This document shows, piece after piece, positions 1 to 6,973 of a DNA stretch of 12,558 nucleotides. The position numbers and the translations under genes were made by a program. This stretch comes from Granulicella sp. UBA5172 (GTDB lineage: Bacteria > Acidobacteriota > Terriglobia > Terriglobales > Acidobacteriaceae). The notes under the pieces are model-generated. The model was not told the DNA's origin. It worked only from the letters and a program-made list of their open reading frames with translations, and made no database searches. The DNA lies in assembly GCA_002413385.1 (NCBI GenBank), contig DHWW01000285.1, positions 11,482 to 24,039 on the forward strand, written 5' to 3'. How positions within the stretch are numbered: position 1 is the first letter of the stretch; every line of letters starts with the position of its first letter.

Positions 1-1
1 G

Positions 2-337
2 AATGCGTATCTGCCGCAGACGGCGTCGAGCGCGCCCGGTCAGGTGCTTGCGAACCTGCAGCAGTTGACCGTGACGAGCCTGACGGGAACTGCCTTGCAG
101 GTGGATGCCGGAATGGCACCGCCTGCAGGCGGTGGGTTTGAGGTTCGGTTGAGAGACTGGTGGTTCGGCATGGGTGTGGATGGTGCAGACCTGGTGCTGC
201 GGAGTCCGGTTCGAAACTTCTCGATACCGCGTGCTGCCCAACTGGAGCGCTATTACGTACGAATGTATGATGCGAGCACGCCACCGGTCTACTCGAGGTT
301 CTCAAGCGCTATTTTTGTGAATGTGCCGCTAAGCTGA
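2..337 (+). CDS. C-terminal part of an unrecognised protein, possibly phage tail-like (5' truncated)
   Basis: The reading frame is open from the left edge and ends at TGA 335-337, giving 111 readable residues. A GTG at 44 is in frame, but the frame runs through it without a stop, so the real start most likely lies outside the window. The visible part is rich in short beta-type stretches with Gly, Val, Arg and aromatic residues and ends in a Tyr/Ser-rich tail (RYYVRMYDAS, then SRFSSAIFVNVPL). I see no catalytic motif, membrane segment or signal. The next gene downstream is an XhlA-like small membrane protein on the same strand after 42 bases. That arrangement suggests the end of a phage-type tail or host-interaction module, but this is inference from context and the family was not identified. 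Confidence 0.6.
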   Translation, partial: NAYLPQTASSAPGQVLANLQQLTVTSLTGTALQVDAGMAPPAGGGFEVRLRDWWFGMGVDGADLVLRSPVRNFSIPRAAQLERYYVRMYDASTPPVYSRFSSAIFVNVPLS

Positions 338-379
338 GTCGGCTGGCTGATGAGCTTTAGAGCAAAGAAAGGTGGGTGG

Positions 380-604
380 ATGACTAATTTCGAGGGAAAG
401 GTGCTGCAGGAGTTGAGCGTGTTGAAGGCTCAGATGCAGCAGTTGATGGGGATTGGGCAGCCAGGCAGGCTGCACCAATTGGAGGCGCGTGTGGAGTCGC
501 ATGAGCGCAGTGTGCAGCGGCTGAAGGGGATTGCCGCTGCCTTGGGTGCTTTGTGGACCGTGGTGCATATCGCTATCGCGTATTTCACGGAGAAGCGCAA
601 CTGA
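380..604 (+). CDS. Small coiled-coil plus single-TM protein, XhlA/holin-accessory-like
   Basis: This 74-aa protein has a charged, heptad-like N-terminal half (about residues 5-48, with a Gly-Pro break near 25-29) and one hydrophobic segment at about 50-69 (GIAAALGALWTVVHIAIAYF), followed by a basic tail (EKRN). The layout of coiled coil then C-terminal TM helix is that of XhlA-type phage lysis accessory proteins, which sit at the membrane and assist a holin and endolysin. ATG 380 is preferred because AAAGGTGG lies about 7 bases upstream. An in-frame ATG at 350 would add ten residues but has no comparable ribosome-binding site. It follows the partial gene at 2-337 on the same strand. The likeness rests on architecture only, and a generic small membrane protein is the alternative. 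Confidence 0.6.
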   Translation: MTNFEGKVLQELSVLKAQMQQLMGIGQPGRLHQLEARVESHERSVQRLKGIAAALGALWTVVHIAIAYFTEKRN

Positions 605-619
605 TAGGGCAAAACAGAA

Positions 620-658
620 CGTCACTGCAATGGATGTTGTAGGCCCATTGCAGTGACG
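620..658 (-). terminator. Perfect 14-bp inverted repeat, probable terminator of the E2 gene
   Basis: Arms CGTCACTGCAATGG (620-633) and its exact reverse complement (645-658) enclose an 11-base loop. It lies between the converging ends of the XhlA-like gene (604) and the E2 gene (694). Read on the minus strand the stem is followed by TTCTGTTTTG, a broken T tract. On the plus strand no T run follows, so termination of the leftward transcript is the better reading. Confidence 0.6.
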
Positions 659-693
659 ATACTGGATAGATTTCTAGCGAACTGCAGGACAGA

Positions 694-2322
694 TTACCCG
701 ATGTCCTCTGACCAGTTCTCCAGATAGGCCTTGAAGTCGGACATAAATTTTCCGGCGTCGGCACCATCGATGACGCGGTGGTCGAAGCCGAGGGTGAAGT
801 ACTGGATGGTGCGGATGGCGATGGTGTCCTGACCATCCTTGTCGGTGAGGACGATGGCTTCCTTGCTGAGGCCACCGATGCCGAGGATGGCTGCTTGGGG
901 TTGAGCGATGATGGGGGTTCCGAACTGCTCGCCGAAGATGCCGGAGTTGGTGAGGGTGAAGGTGCCGCCAGCGACTTCGTCGGGCGCTAGCTTCTTATTG
1001 CGAGCGCGTTCTGCGAGGTCGACGATGGAGCGCGCGACGCCCAGGAAGCTTTTCTCCTCGGTCTGCTTGATGACGGGAACAATCAGGCCCCACTCGAGTG
1101 CGACCGCGATACCGATGTTGATGTTCTTGTTGTAAAGGATCGCTTCGCCCTGCATGGAGGCGTTGACGATGGGGTGCTTGCGGAGAGCCTGTACGGCGGC
1201 ACGCGTGATGAACGGCATGTAGGTCAGCTTTACGCCGTTGCGCTGCTCGTACTTGTTCTTCTCCTTTTCGCGGAGCTTGACGATGCGCGTCATGTCCACC
1301 TTGAAGACGGTGTGGACGTGAGGGCTGGTCGCCTTGGACTCGACCATGCGCTTTGCAATGATGGAGCGCATCTTGGAGAGGGGTACGAGCTCGCCAGGCG
1401 CGGGGGCCGAGACGGGTGCTGCAGGTGTCTGCTTGGCCGGTGCTGATGGTAGGGGCGCTGCGGCGACCGGTGCGGAAGTCGGTGCAGGTGCAGCAGCAGG
1501 TGCTCCGCCTTCGAGGTGGCTGAGGATATCCTGCTTGGTGATGCGACCAGACGCGCCGGTGCCGGGGACCGTCTTGAGATCGACATTGTTTTCGGAGGCG
1601 ATCTTGCGAACCAATGGCGAGGAGCGCAGCAGTTCACCGGTTGAGGCGGATGGCGCCGGAGTTGCCGCGGGCGCCGGAGTAGCAGGGGCTGCAGCTGCCG
1701 GAGTTGCGGGTTTGGGAGCTGCTGCTGGGGCGGCAGCACCACCTCCGATGACCGCAACGACGGTGTTGATGGTAACCGTCTCGCCTTCCTGAACGCGGAT
1801 CTCTGTGAGTGTGCCGGCGACGGGGGAGGGAATCTCGGCGTCGACCTTGTCGGTGGAGATTTCGAAGATTGGCTCGTCGCGCGCGACGGTGTCACCGATC
1901 TTCTTGAGCCATTTGGTGAGGGTGCCCTCGGTGATGGACTCGCCCATCTGGGGCATCAGGACTTCTGTGCCGGGGCCCGCTGCTCCGGGGCCGGGAGCGG
2001 CGACGGCCTCATCCTTGGCGGCAGTCGTTACGGCTGCGGGGGTGACGGTTTCCTGCTTGGCTGGGGTAGAGGGAGCGGCTTCCCCTGCGTCGTTGATAGC
2101 GCAGACGACGGTGCCGACGACGACTGTGTCACCTTCCTGGACCTTAATGTCGCCTAGTGTGCCGGCGGCGGGGGAGGGGATCTCTGCGTCGACCTTGTCG
2201 GTGGAGATTTCGAAGAGCGGTTCATCGCGGGCGACGGTGTCACCGGGCTTCTTGAGCCACTTGGTGAGGGTGCCTTCAGTGATGGATTCGCCCATTTGGG
2301 GCATGACTACGTTGATCGGCAT
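694..2322 (-). CDS. sucB: Dihydrolipoamide acyltransferase (E2), probably 2-oxoglutarate dehydrogenase succinyltransferase
   Basis: This 542-aa protein is the core subunit of a 2-oxoacid dehydrogenase complex. It moves the acyl group from E1 to CoA on a lipoyl arm in the cytoplasm. Domains in order: lipoyl domain 1 (about 2-77, lipoylated Lys43 in TDKVDAEIPS), lipoyl domain 2 (about 120-193, Lys159), Ala/Pro-rich linkers, an E3/E1-binding peripheral domain (about 233-270, SSPLVRKIA to GRITKQDIL), and the acyltransferase domain (about 310-542) with the catalytic DHRVIDG motif (His515, Asp519). Two lipoyl domains with this motif match the actinobacterial-type SucB family. Substrate cannot be read with certainty, and pyruvate or branched-chain E2 remains possible because no E1 gene is in the window. 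The ATG is preceded by GGAG about 10 bases upstream. It is last in the lipoate cluster, 131 bases after lipB. Confidence 0.92.
   Translation of the reverse strand: MPINVVMPQMGESITEGTLTKWLKKPGDTVARDEPLFEISTDKVDAEIPSPAAGTLGDIKVQEGDTVVVGTVVCAINDAGEAAPSTPAKQETVTPAAVTTAAKDEAVAAPGPGAAGPGTEVLMPQMGESITEGTLTKWLKKIGDTVARDEPIFEISTDKVDAEIPSPVAGTLTEIRVQEGETVTINTVVAVIGGGAAAPAAAPKPATPAAAAPATPAPAATPAPSASTGELLRSSPLVRKIASENNVDLKTVPGTGASGRITKQDILSHLEGGAPAAAPAPTSAPVAAAPLPSAPAKQTPAAPVSAPAPGELVPLSKMRSIIAKRMVESKATSPHVHTVFKVDMTRIVKLREKEKNKYEQRNGVKLTYMPFITRAAVQALRKHPIVNASMQGEAILYNKNINIGIAVALEWGLIVPVIKQTEEKSFLGVARSIVDLAERARNKKLAPDEVAGGTFTLTNSGIFGEQFGTPIIAQPQAAILGIGGLSKEAIVLTDKDGQDTIAIRTIQYFTLGFDHRVIDGADAGKFMSDFKAYLENWSEDIG
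1807..1956 (-). repeat. Internal duplication, lipoyl domain 2 copy
   Basis: This is the second copy of the duplicated lipoyl segment, residues 123-172 of the E2 protein, separated from copy 1 by an Ala/Pro/Thr-rich linker. The unit includes the lipoyl-lysine loop with Lys159. Confidence 0.9.
2155..2304 (-). repeat. Internal duplication, lipoyl domain 1 copy
   Basis: This encodes residues 7-56 of the E2 protein. Aligned without gaps to residues 123-172 (1807-1956), 47 of 50 residues are identical, the differences being P/I, L/I and A/V. The DNA is also close, for example a shared stretch around the lipoyl-lysine codons. This is a tandem domain duplication with likely homogenisation. Confidence 0.9.
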
Positions 2323-2373
2323 GGGGAACTGTCTCCGGGAGGGTCTGAGGCGCGAAAAGAGTGCAACCTCAGG

Positions 2374-2379
2374 ATTATA
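2374..2379 (-). promoter_or_regulatory. Candidate -10 box for the E2 gene
   Basis: On the minus strand this is a perfect TATAAT, 51 bases upstream of the E2 start codon and inside the 131-bp gap after lipB. The -35 region at 17-18 bases spacing is poor (AGCCAG or AAGCCA), so the promoter would be weak or activator-dependent. It would let the E2 gene be transcribed apart from lpdA and lipB. Confidence 0.4.
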
Positions 2380-2431
2380 CGGCTGTGGATGGGATGCTGG
2401 CTTGCATTACGACGGAATTAGCGGGTGTTTC

Positions 2432-2445
2432 GTACCGTTCGGTAC
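2432..2445. promoter_or_regulatory. Perfect palindrome, operator-like
   Basis: GTACCGTTCGGTAC is a perfect inverted repeat with 6-base arms and a 2-base centre, 8 bases beyond the lipB stop and about 50 bases upstream of the candidate E2 -10 box. There is no T tract on either side, so an attenuator is less likely than a binding site for a dimeric repressor such as a TetR-type regulator. No regulator gene is in the window, so the ligand and partner are unknown. Confidence 0.4.
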
Positions 2446-2453
2446 AGATGGTT

Positions 2454-3188
2454 TTAGAGGTTGAGGGAGTCGGTGGCGAGGAGTTCGTCGAGGGAGTCGA
2501 CGGCGAGCATCTGGCGCTGGAAGATACGGCCGAAGTTGGTGGAGACGCTGTTCGCGGCTTGCTCGAGCGTGGGGGGCGGGGTCTGTGGGGACTCGAGTTC
2601 GAGCGAGGTGACGGTGCGGTCGGTGATGCCGCAGGGGACGATCCAGTCGAAGTCGCGGAGGTCGGTGGTGACGTTGAGGGCGAAGCCGTGCGAGGTGACC
2701 GCCTGGGAAACGTGGACGCCGATGGCTGCGATTTTTTTCTCGCGGATGCTGCCGCCGGCGAGGGTCCAGACTCCGGTGAGTTTACAGATGCGTTGAGCGG
2801 GGACGCCGAAGTCTTTGCAGGTGTGGATGAGGACTTCTTCCATGAGGCGGACGAAGTCGACGGGGCCGAGGTGGGGGCCGCGCTTGCCGGGGAGGTCGCC
2901 GCGGAGGTCGAAGATGGGGTAGCCGACGAGCTGGCCGGGGCCATGATAAGTGACGTCGCCGCCGCGGTTGATCTCGTGGATCTCGACGCCGCGTCGGGCG
3001 AGGAGATCGTCGGACGCGAGGATGTTGGCGCGGGTGGCGTTGCGGCCGAGAGTGAGGACGGGCGGGTGTTCGAGGAGGAGGAGCGTGTCGCCGATGGCTC
3101 TCGCTTTGCGCGCTGCTACGACCTCGGTCTGGATGCGGAGGCCTTCGGCGTAGGGGATGCGGCCGAGTTGGAGGAGATGCATGTGCAT
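2454..3188 (-). CDS. lipB: Octanoyltransferase LipB (lipoate biosynthesis)
   Basis: This 244-aa protein transfers the octanoyl group from octanoyl-ACP to the lipoyl-domain lysine of E2 enzymes and the glycine-cleavage H protein. LipA then inserts sulfur. Family motifs are all present: RGGDVTYHGPGQ at 75-86, the active-site lysine in KKIAAIGVHV (Lys152) and the catalytic cysteine in IVPCGITD (Cys186). The length is normal for the family, with a somewhat long C-terminal tail after about residue 200. The start at ATG 3188 has a second in-frame ATG two codons on (MHMH). No strong ribosome-binding site is visible, and the gene begins 7 bases after the DUF1348 stop, so translational coupling is likely. 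Its position beside lpdA and E2 fits its job of modifying that E2. Confidence 0.97.
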   Translation of the reverse strand: MHMHLLQLGRIPYAEGLRIQTEVVAARKARAIGDTLLLLEHPPVLTLGRNATRANILASDDLLARRGVEIHEINRGGDVTYHGPGQLVGYPIFDLRGDLPGKRGPHLGPVDFVRLMEEVLIHTCKDFGVPAQRICKLTGVWTLAGGSIREKKIAAIGVHVSQAVTSHGFALNVTTDLRDFDWIVPCGITDRTVTSLELESPQTPPPTLEQAANSVSTNFGRIFQRQMLAVDSLDELLATDSLNL

Positions 3189-3195
3189 GGTATTG

Positions 3196-3669
3196 CTACA
3201 GGCCGAGATCGCTGAGGTCAGGGTGATCGTCGGGACGGCGGCCTGAGGGCCAGCGGAAGAGGCGCTCTGCTTCAGTGATCGCGAGATCGTTGATGCTGGC
3301 GTGGCGGGCAGTCATGAGGCCATTGGAGTCAAACTCCCAGTTTTCGTTGCCATAGGAGCGAAACCACTGACCGGCTTCGTCATGGGATTCGTAGGCGAAG
3401 CGCACCGCGATACAGTTTTCGGTGAAGGCCCAGAGTTCCTTGACGAGGCGATAGCCAGCCTCGCGCTGCCATTTGCGCGCGAGAAAGGCGATGATCTCTT
3501 CGCGGCCGTTGATGAACTCGTTGCGGTTCCGCCAGCGGCTATCGATAGAGTAGGCCTGCGCGACTCCTTGGGGGTCGCGGCCATTCCATGCGTCCTCTGC
3601 CTTGCGGACCTTCTCAATGGCAGTTTCGCGCGTGAACGGCGGAAATGGAGGCTTTTGTTCTGAGTTCAT
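3196..3669 (-). CDS. DUF1348 family, NTF2/SnoaL-like protein
   Basis: This 157-aa protein matches the DUF1348 group of small NTF2-fold proteins. Visible signatures are the N-terminal [20 protein letters not shown], then [16 protein letters not shown], the aromatic-rich [21 protein letters not shown] stretch (in two parts around 105-125) and a C-terminal [14 protein letters not shown]. Members form a conical alpha+beta pocket, and the substrate or reaction is unknown. ATG 3669 was chosen because GGAG lies 6 bases upstream. A TTG four codons earlier (3681) is in frame but would overlap that site. It sits between lpdA (19-base gap) and lipB (7-base gap) on the same strand, so it is co-transcribed with lipoate genes. 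A role in the complex is not supported by any motif. Confidence 0.85.
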   Translation of the reverse strand: MNSEQKPPFPPFTRETAIEKVRKAEDAWNGRDPQGVAQAYSIDSRWRNRNEFINGREEIIAFLARKWQREAGYRLVKELWAFTENCIAVRFAYESHDEAGQWFRSYGNENWEFDSNGLMTARHASINDLAITEAERLFRWPSGRRPDDHPDLSDLGL

Positions 3670-3688
3670 GTGTTTCTCCAAGGGACTA

Positions 3689-5152
3689 CTAGACGTTGAT
3701 GGACATGCCTTCGACGCTGGAGAAGCCGTCGAGCAGGCTTTCTGAGAGGGTTGGGTGGGCGTGGATGGTGAACATCAGCTCTTCGACGGTGGCTTCGAGT
3801 TCCATGGCGACGACGCATTCGGCGATGAGTTCGGTGGCCTGCGGGCCGATGATGTGGACGCCGAGGACTTCACCGTACTTGGCGTCGGAGACTACCTTCA
3901 CGAAGCCATCGTGCGAGTCGACGATGGTGGCCTTGGAGTTGCCGACGAAGGGAAACTTGCCGACCTTGACCTGGTAGCCCTTCTCCTTGGCTTGCGCTTC
4001 GGTGAGGCCGACGCTGCCGATCTGGGGGTCGCAGTAGGTGCAGCCGGGGACGCGGTCTTTGCGGACGGCGCGAGCATATTTTCCGGCGAGTTTGCTGGCT
4101 ACGACGACGCCGCACATCGCGCCGACATGGGCAAGTTGGGGCAGGCCGGCGACGATGTCGCCGATGGCATAGACGCCGGGTTCGGAGGTCTCCATCCACT
4201 GGTTGACGGGGATAAAGCCGCGGTCGAGCTGGATGTTGGTTTTGTCGAGGCCAGCGTCGGCGGTGCGGGGACCGCGGCCGACAGCGACGAGAACCTTCTC
4301 GGCCTCTTTGACCTGAGGCTTGCCGGCGGAGTCGGTGAAGCTGACTTTTACGCCGCCTTTGATCTTCTCGATCTTCTCGACCTTGCAGCTGACGTTCACG
4401 TCGATACCGCGCTTTTTGTAAGCGCGGGCGAGTTCCTTGGAGACCTCTTCGTCTTCGACGGGGACGATGCGCGGGAGGGCCTCGATGATGGTGACTTCGG
4501 CACCAAAGCTCTTGAAGACAGAGGCGAATTCGACTCCGACGGCGCCTGAACCGATGACGATGAGGGACTTCGGCAGCGCGGGAAGCGTGAGGATTTCGAT
4601 GTTGGTGAGGATGGTGTCGTCGGCCTTGTAGCCGGGGAGCATGCGGGCGTCGGAGCCGGTGGCGATGACGACCTTCTTGCCCTGTACCTGGGTCTTGGTC
4701 TGGAGCTCGGAGCCCTGGCCTTTGCCCTTGTCTTCGGCGGAGACGTCGATGGTGAAGACGCCGTCCTTGGCTGGGCCGGTGAGGCGACCGTGGCCGCGCA
4801 CGACGGTGATCTTGTTCTTCTTCATCAGGAAGTCGAGGCCCTTGGTGTGCTTGATGATGATGTCGTTCTTACGCTTGAGGAGGCTGTCCCAGTTGAGGAT
4901 GGGGGCGGAGACTCCTTCGATGCCATAGCTGGCGGCGTGCTTCAGGTGGTCCCAGATTTCGGCGGAGAAGAGCAAGGCCTTGGTGGGGATGCAGCCCCAG
5001 TGGAGGCAGGTGCCGCCGAGGACGTCGGTCTTTTCGATGAGGGCGACTTTGAGGCCAAGCTGCGCGGCGCGAATACCGCAGGTGTAGCCGGCTGGACCTC
5101 CGCCGACGATGACCAGGTCATAGATAGTTTCTGCCAAGAGAGTGAGCTCCAT
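3689..5152 (-). CDS. lpdA: Dihydrolipoyl dehydrogenase (E3)
   Basis: This flavoprotein (up to 487 aa) re-oxidises dihydrolipoamide on E2 and passes electrons to NAD+. Seen in order: FAD-binding [10 protein letters not shown] (17-26), the redox disulfide in [13 protein letters not shown] (Cys49, Cys54), the NAD-binding [11 protein letters not shown] (200-210), the second FAD motif VYAIGD (about 327-332), and the dimerisation domain with the catalytic pair in HAHPTLSE (His466, Glu471). The HW before the second cysteine replaces the more usual NV/NI. The start is open to question. ATG 5152 has no ribosome-binding site, whereas TTG 5137 (start of [12 protein letters not shown]) has GGAG 8 bases upstream inside the annotated 5' end and would give a 482-aa protein closer to usual E3 N-termini. 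It is first in the cluster with DUF1348, lipB and E2. Confidence 0.97.
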   Translation of the reverse strand: MELTLLAETIYDLVIVGGGPAGYTCGIRAAQLGLKVALIEKTDVLGGTCLHWGCIPTKALLFSAEIWDHLKHAASYGIEGVSAPILNWDSLLKRKNDIIIKHTKGLDFLMKKNKITVVRGHGRLTGPAKDGVFTIDVSAEDKGKGQGSELQTKTQVQGKKVVIATGSDARMLPGYKADDTILTNIEILTLPALPKSLIVIGSGAVGVEFASVFKSFGAEVTIIEALPRIVPVEDEEVSKELARAYKKRGIDVNVSCKVEKIEKIKGGVKVSFTDSAGKPQVKEAEKVLVAVGRGPRTADAGLDKTNIQLDRGFIPVNQWMETSEPGVYAIGDIVAGLPQLAHVGAMCGVVVASKLAGKYARAVRKDRVPGCTYCDPQIGSVGLTEAQAKEKGYQVKVGKFPFVGNSKATIVDSHDGFVKVVSDAKYGEVLGVHIIGPQATELIAECVVAMELEATVEELMFTIHAHPTLSESLLDGFSSVEGMSINV

Positions 5153-5322
5153 TCATTGGGCGATCGCGGAGGTGCAGCGCGCGCGTTCCGGTTCGTTCGA
5201 CAGCTTAGTTTAGCCGCTGCTACGCCCCAACGTCATTTGATGTGCGAGTACCGGCCCGCGATGCAGCGGGAGTTTTGTTGCGGGGTACAGGAAATCGATG
5301 CGCTCTTGGAGGTGCGCTATGG

Positions 5323-5778
5323 ATGAAAGAATTTACGTATAGCGAAAAGGGTTTTGCGCTCACGAAGAGTTTTGAAGGCCTGCGGTTGGAGGCTTATCGG
5401 GATTGCGCGGGCGTATGGACGGTGGGGTACGGTCATACCGGCCCTGGGGTTGTGGAGGGCATGACGGTCAATGATGCAGAGGCCGAGATGCTGCTACTAG
5501 CTGATCTCAAGGACGCGGTGCGCTGTGTGAATCTAGGGATAACCGTGGGAGTCTCACAGAGCCAGTTTGATGCGCTGGTAGACTTTTGCTTTAATGCTGG
5601 GGGCGGCAACTTCCTGCACTCGACATTGTTGCGGAAGGTGAATACAGGGGACTTCGATGGAGCGGCTGCGCAGTTTGGCTTGTGGGTGCATGCCGGGGGC
5701 GAGGTGGTCGCGGGGCTGGTGCGGAGGCGGAAAGCTGAAGCGGAGTTGTTCAGCGGTGAGCGACCTGTGATCGCCTAG
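5323..5778 (+). CDS. Phage-type endolysin, GH24 T4-like lysozyme
   Basis: This 151-aa muramidase would cut the beta-1,4 bond between MurNAc and GlcNAc in peptidoglycan. The GH24 triad is intact: Glu18 in [10 protein letters not shown], Asp27, and Thr33 in TVGYGHTG, with the T4/P22 spacing of 9 and 15 residues. The middle has [17 protein letters not shown], typical of the family, and the C-terminus has [16 protein letters not shown] 5323 was chosen because GGAGG ends 10 bases upstream. The frame stays open further up (to 5242), but that extension has no hydrophobic signal. No signal peptide or anchor is seen, so release would need a holin. It stands alone between lpdA (divergent) and hemB (convergent, stops overlapping). 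It may be a prophage remnant or a domesticated lysozyme. Confidence 0.93.
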   Translation: MKEFTYSEKGFALTKSFEGLRLEAYRDCAGVWTVGYGHTGPGVVEGMTVNDAEAEMLLLADLKDAVRCVNLGITVGVSQSQFDALVDFCFNAGGGNFLHSTLLRKVNTGDFDGAAAQFGLWVHAGGEVVAGLVRRRKAEAELFSGERPVIA

Positions 5779-6764
5779 CTCAACAGCCTTGCGGCATCTT
5801 TGGCAAAGTAGGTGACTATGAAATCGGCGCCGGCGCGGCGGATGCTGAGCAGGCTTTCGAGCATGGCGCGTTCGGGTTCGAGCCAGCCGCGCTGGAAGGC
5901 GGCGTGCAGCATGGAGTACTCGCCCGAGACCTGGTAGGCGCCCATGGGGAGGTCGAAGCGGGTGCGGGCTTCGCGGATGACGTCGAGGTAAGGCATGGCG
6001 GGCTTCATCAGCAGCATGTCGGCACCTTCGGCGATGTCCTGCTCGATCTCGCGCATGGCTTCGCGGAGGTTGGCGCCATCCATCTGGTAGGTACGGCGAT
6101 CGCCAAACTGCGGGGCGGAGTCGGCGGCATCGCGGAAGGGGCCGTAGAAGGCTGAGGCGAACTTGGAGGCGTAGCTGAGGATCGGCGTGTTGTGTTTGCC
6201 GGCTTCGTCGAGTGCTGTGCGCATTGCGGCGATGCGGCCATCCATCATGTCGCTGGGTGCGACGATATCGGCTCCAGCTTCAGCGAGCGACGCAGCGGCC
6301 TTTGCGAGGAGCGCTACGCTGGAGTCGTTTTCTACTTCGAAATGATCGCCGTCCCGGTGCACGATGCCGCAGTGGCCATGCGAGGTGTATTCGCAGAGGC
6401 AGACGTCGGCGATGACGACCAGAGACTGTGCTTCGCTGGTGGCCTTGATTGCGCGGAGGCCTCGCTGGACGAGGCCGTCGGACGCCCAGGCACCACTGCC
6501 CTGCTCATCCTTTTGACCGGGGATGCCAAAGAGCAGTACGCCACCGATGCCTAGATCGGAGCAGGCTTTGATCTCTTTGAGTGCTTCATCGATGGAGAGA
6601 TTGAAGACGCCGGGCATGCTGCTGATTTCGCGGCGAATGCCTTCTCCCTCGCAGAGAAAAAGCGGATAAATAAGCGCGCCGGCGCGCAGATGCGTCTCGC
6701 GGACGAGAGAACGCATGGCGGGGGTGGAGCGCAGACGACGCAAGCGAGTTGCCGGGAATTCCAT
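5775..6764 (-). CDS. hemB: Porphobilinogen synthase (delta-aminolevulinic acid dehydratase)
   Basis: This 329-aa enzyme condenses two 5-aminolevulinate molecules to porphobilinogen in tetrapyrrole (heme) synthesis. The N-terminus carries the family arginine-rich start ([11 protein letters not shown]). The metal site [14 protein letters not shown] has all three zinc cysteines (Cys122, Cys124, Cys132), so it is a zinc-type rather than magnesium-type enzyme at that site. The Schiff-base lysines are Lys201 ([15 protein letters not shown]) and Lys254 ([11 protein letters not shown]). Length and motifs are complete. There is no ribosome-binding site before ATG 6764, and a promoter-like -10 box lies only 6 bases upstream, which points to a leaderless message. 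Its TAG stop overlaps the endolysin TAG on the other strand in one CTAG. No other heme genes are in the window. Confidence 0.98.
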   Translation of the reverse strand: MEFPATRLRRLRSTPAMRSLVRETHLRAGALIYPLFLCEGEGIRREISSMPGVFNLSIDEALKEIKACSDLGIGGVLLFGIPGQKDEQGSGAWASDGLVQRGLRAIKATSEAQSLVVIADVCLCEYTSHGHCGIVHRDGDHFEVENDSSVALLAKAAASLAEAGADIVAPSDMMDGRIAAMRTALDEAGKHNTPILSYASKFASAFYGPFRDAADSAPQFGDRRTYQMDGANLREAMREIEQDIAEGADMLLMKPAMPYLDVIREARTRFDLPMGAYQVSGEYSMLHAAFQRGWLEPERAMLESLLSIRRAGADFIVTYFAKDAARLLS

Positions 6765-6770
6765 GTGAGT

Positions 6771-6799
6771 ATTCTATGTCCGCTGCACGTCTGTGTCCG
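6771..6799 (-). promoter_or_regulatory. Candidate hemB promoter
   Basis: On the minus strand CGGACA (6794-6799) and TAGAAT (6771-6776) are 17 bases apart, matching 4/6 and 5/6 of the sigma-70 consensus. The -10 box ends 6 bases before the hemB ATG, so transcription would start at or next to the start codon. The rest of the 209-bp hemB-mutS2 gap shows no RNA gene or terminator, and I found no convincing mutS2 promoter in it. Confidence 0.45.
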
Positions 6800-6973
6800 T
6801 AACTGCGATCACATGCGTTTCGCGGGGTTAGGCTCCGTGGCGCGTATCCGGCGACAGGGCGTCTCCGCATGTTGAACAGGTCATCCTGATACCTCCGCGA
6901 ACTGTGACTTTATTGATCGCGATGATAAGGACTACGCAGATAGCGTACTACTGGTTTCGCTTTCTGGGGGTAA

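Noticed and set aside
2361..3215. A 284-codon plus-strand frame opposite lipB
   Set aside because: Its translation is Glu/Asp/Val/Gly-rich low complexity typical of the antisense frame of a GC-rich gene, and lipB on the other strand has all catalytic motifs.
3755..4549. A 264-codon plus-strand frame opposite lpdA
   Set aside because: Asp/Gly/Ala-rich antisense shadow; lpdA on the other strand is unambiguous.
6765..6973. Possible tRNA or small RNA in the hemB-mutS2 gap
   Set aside because: No cloverleaf, terminator hairpin or conserved loop could be found.
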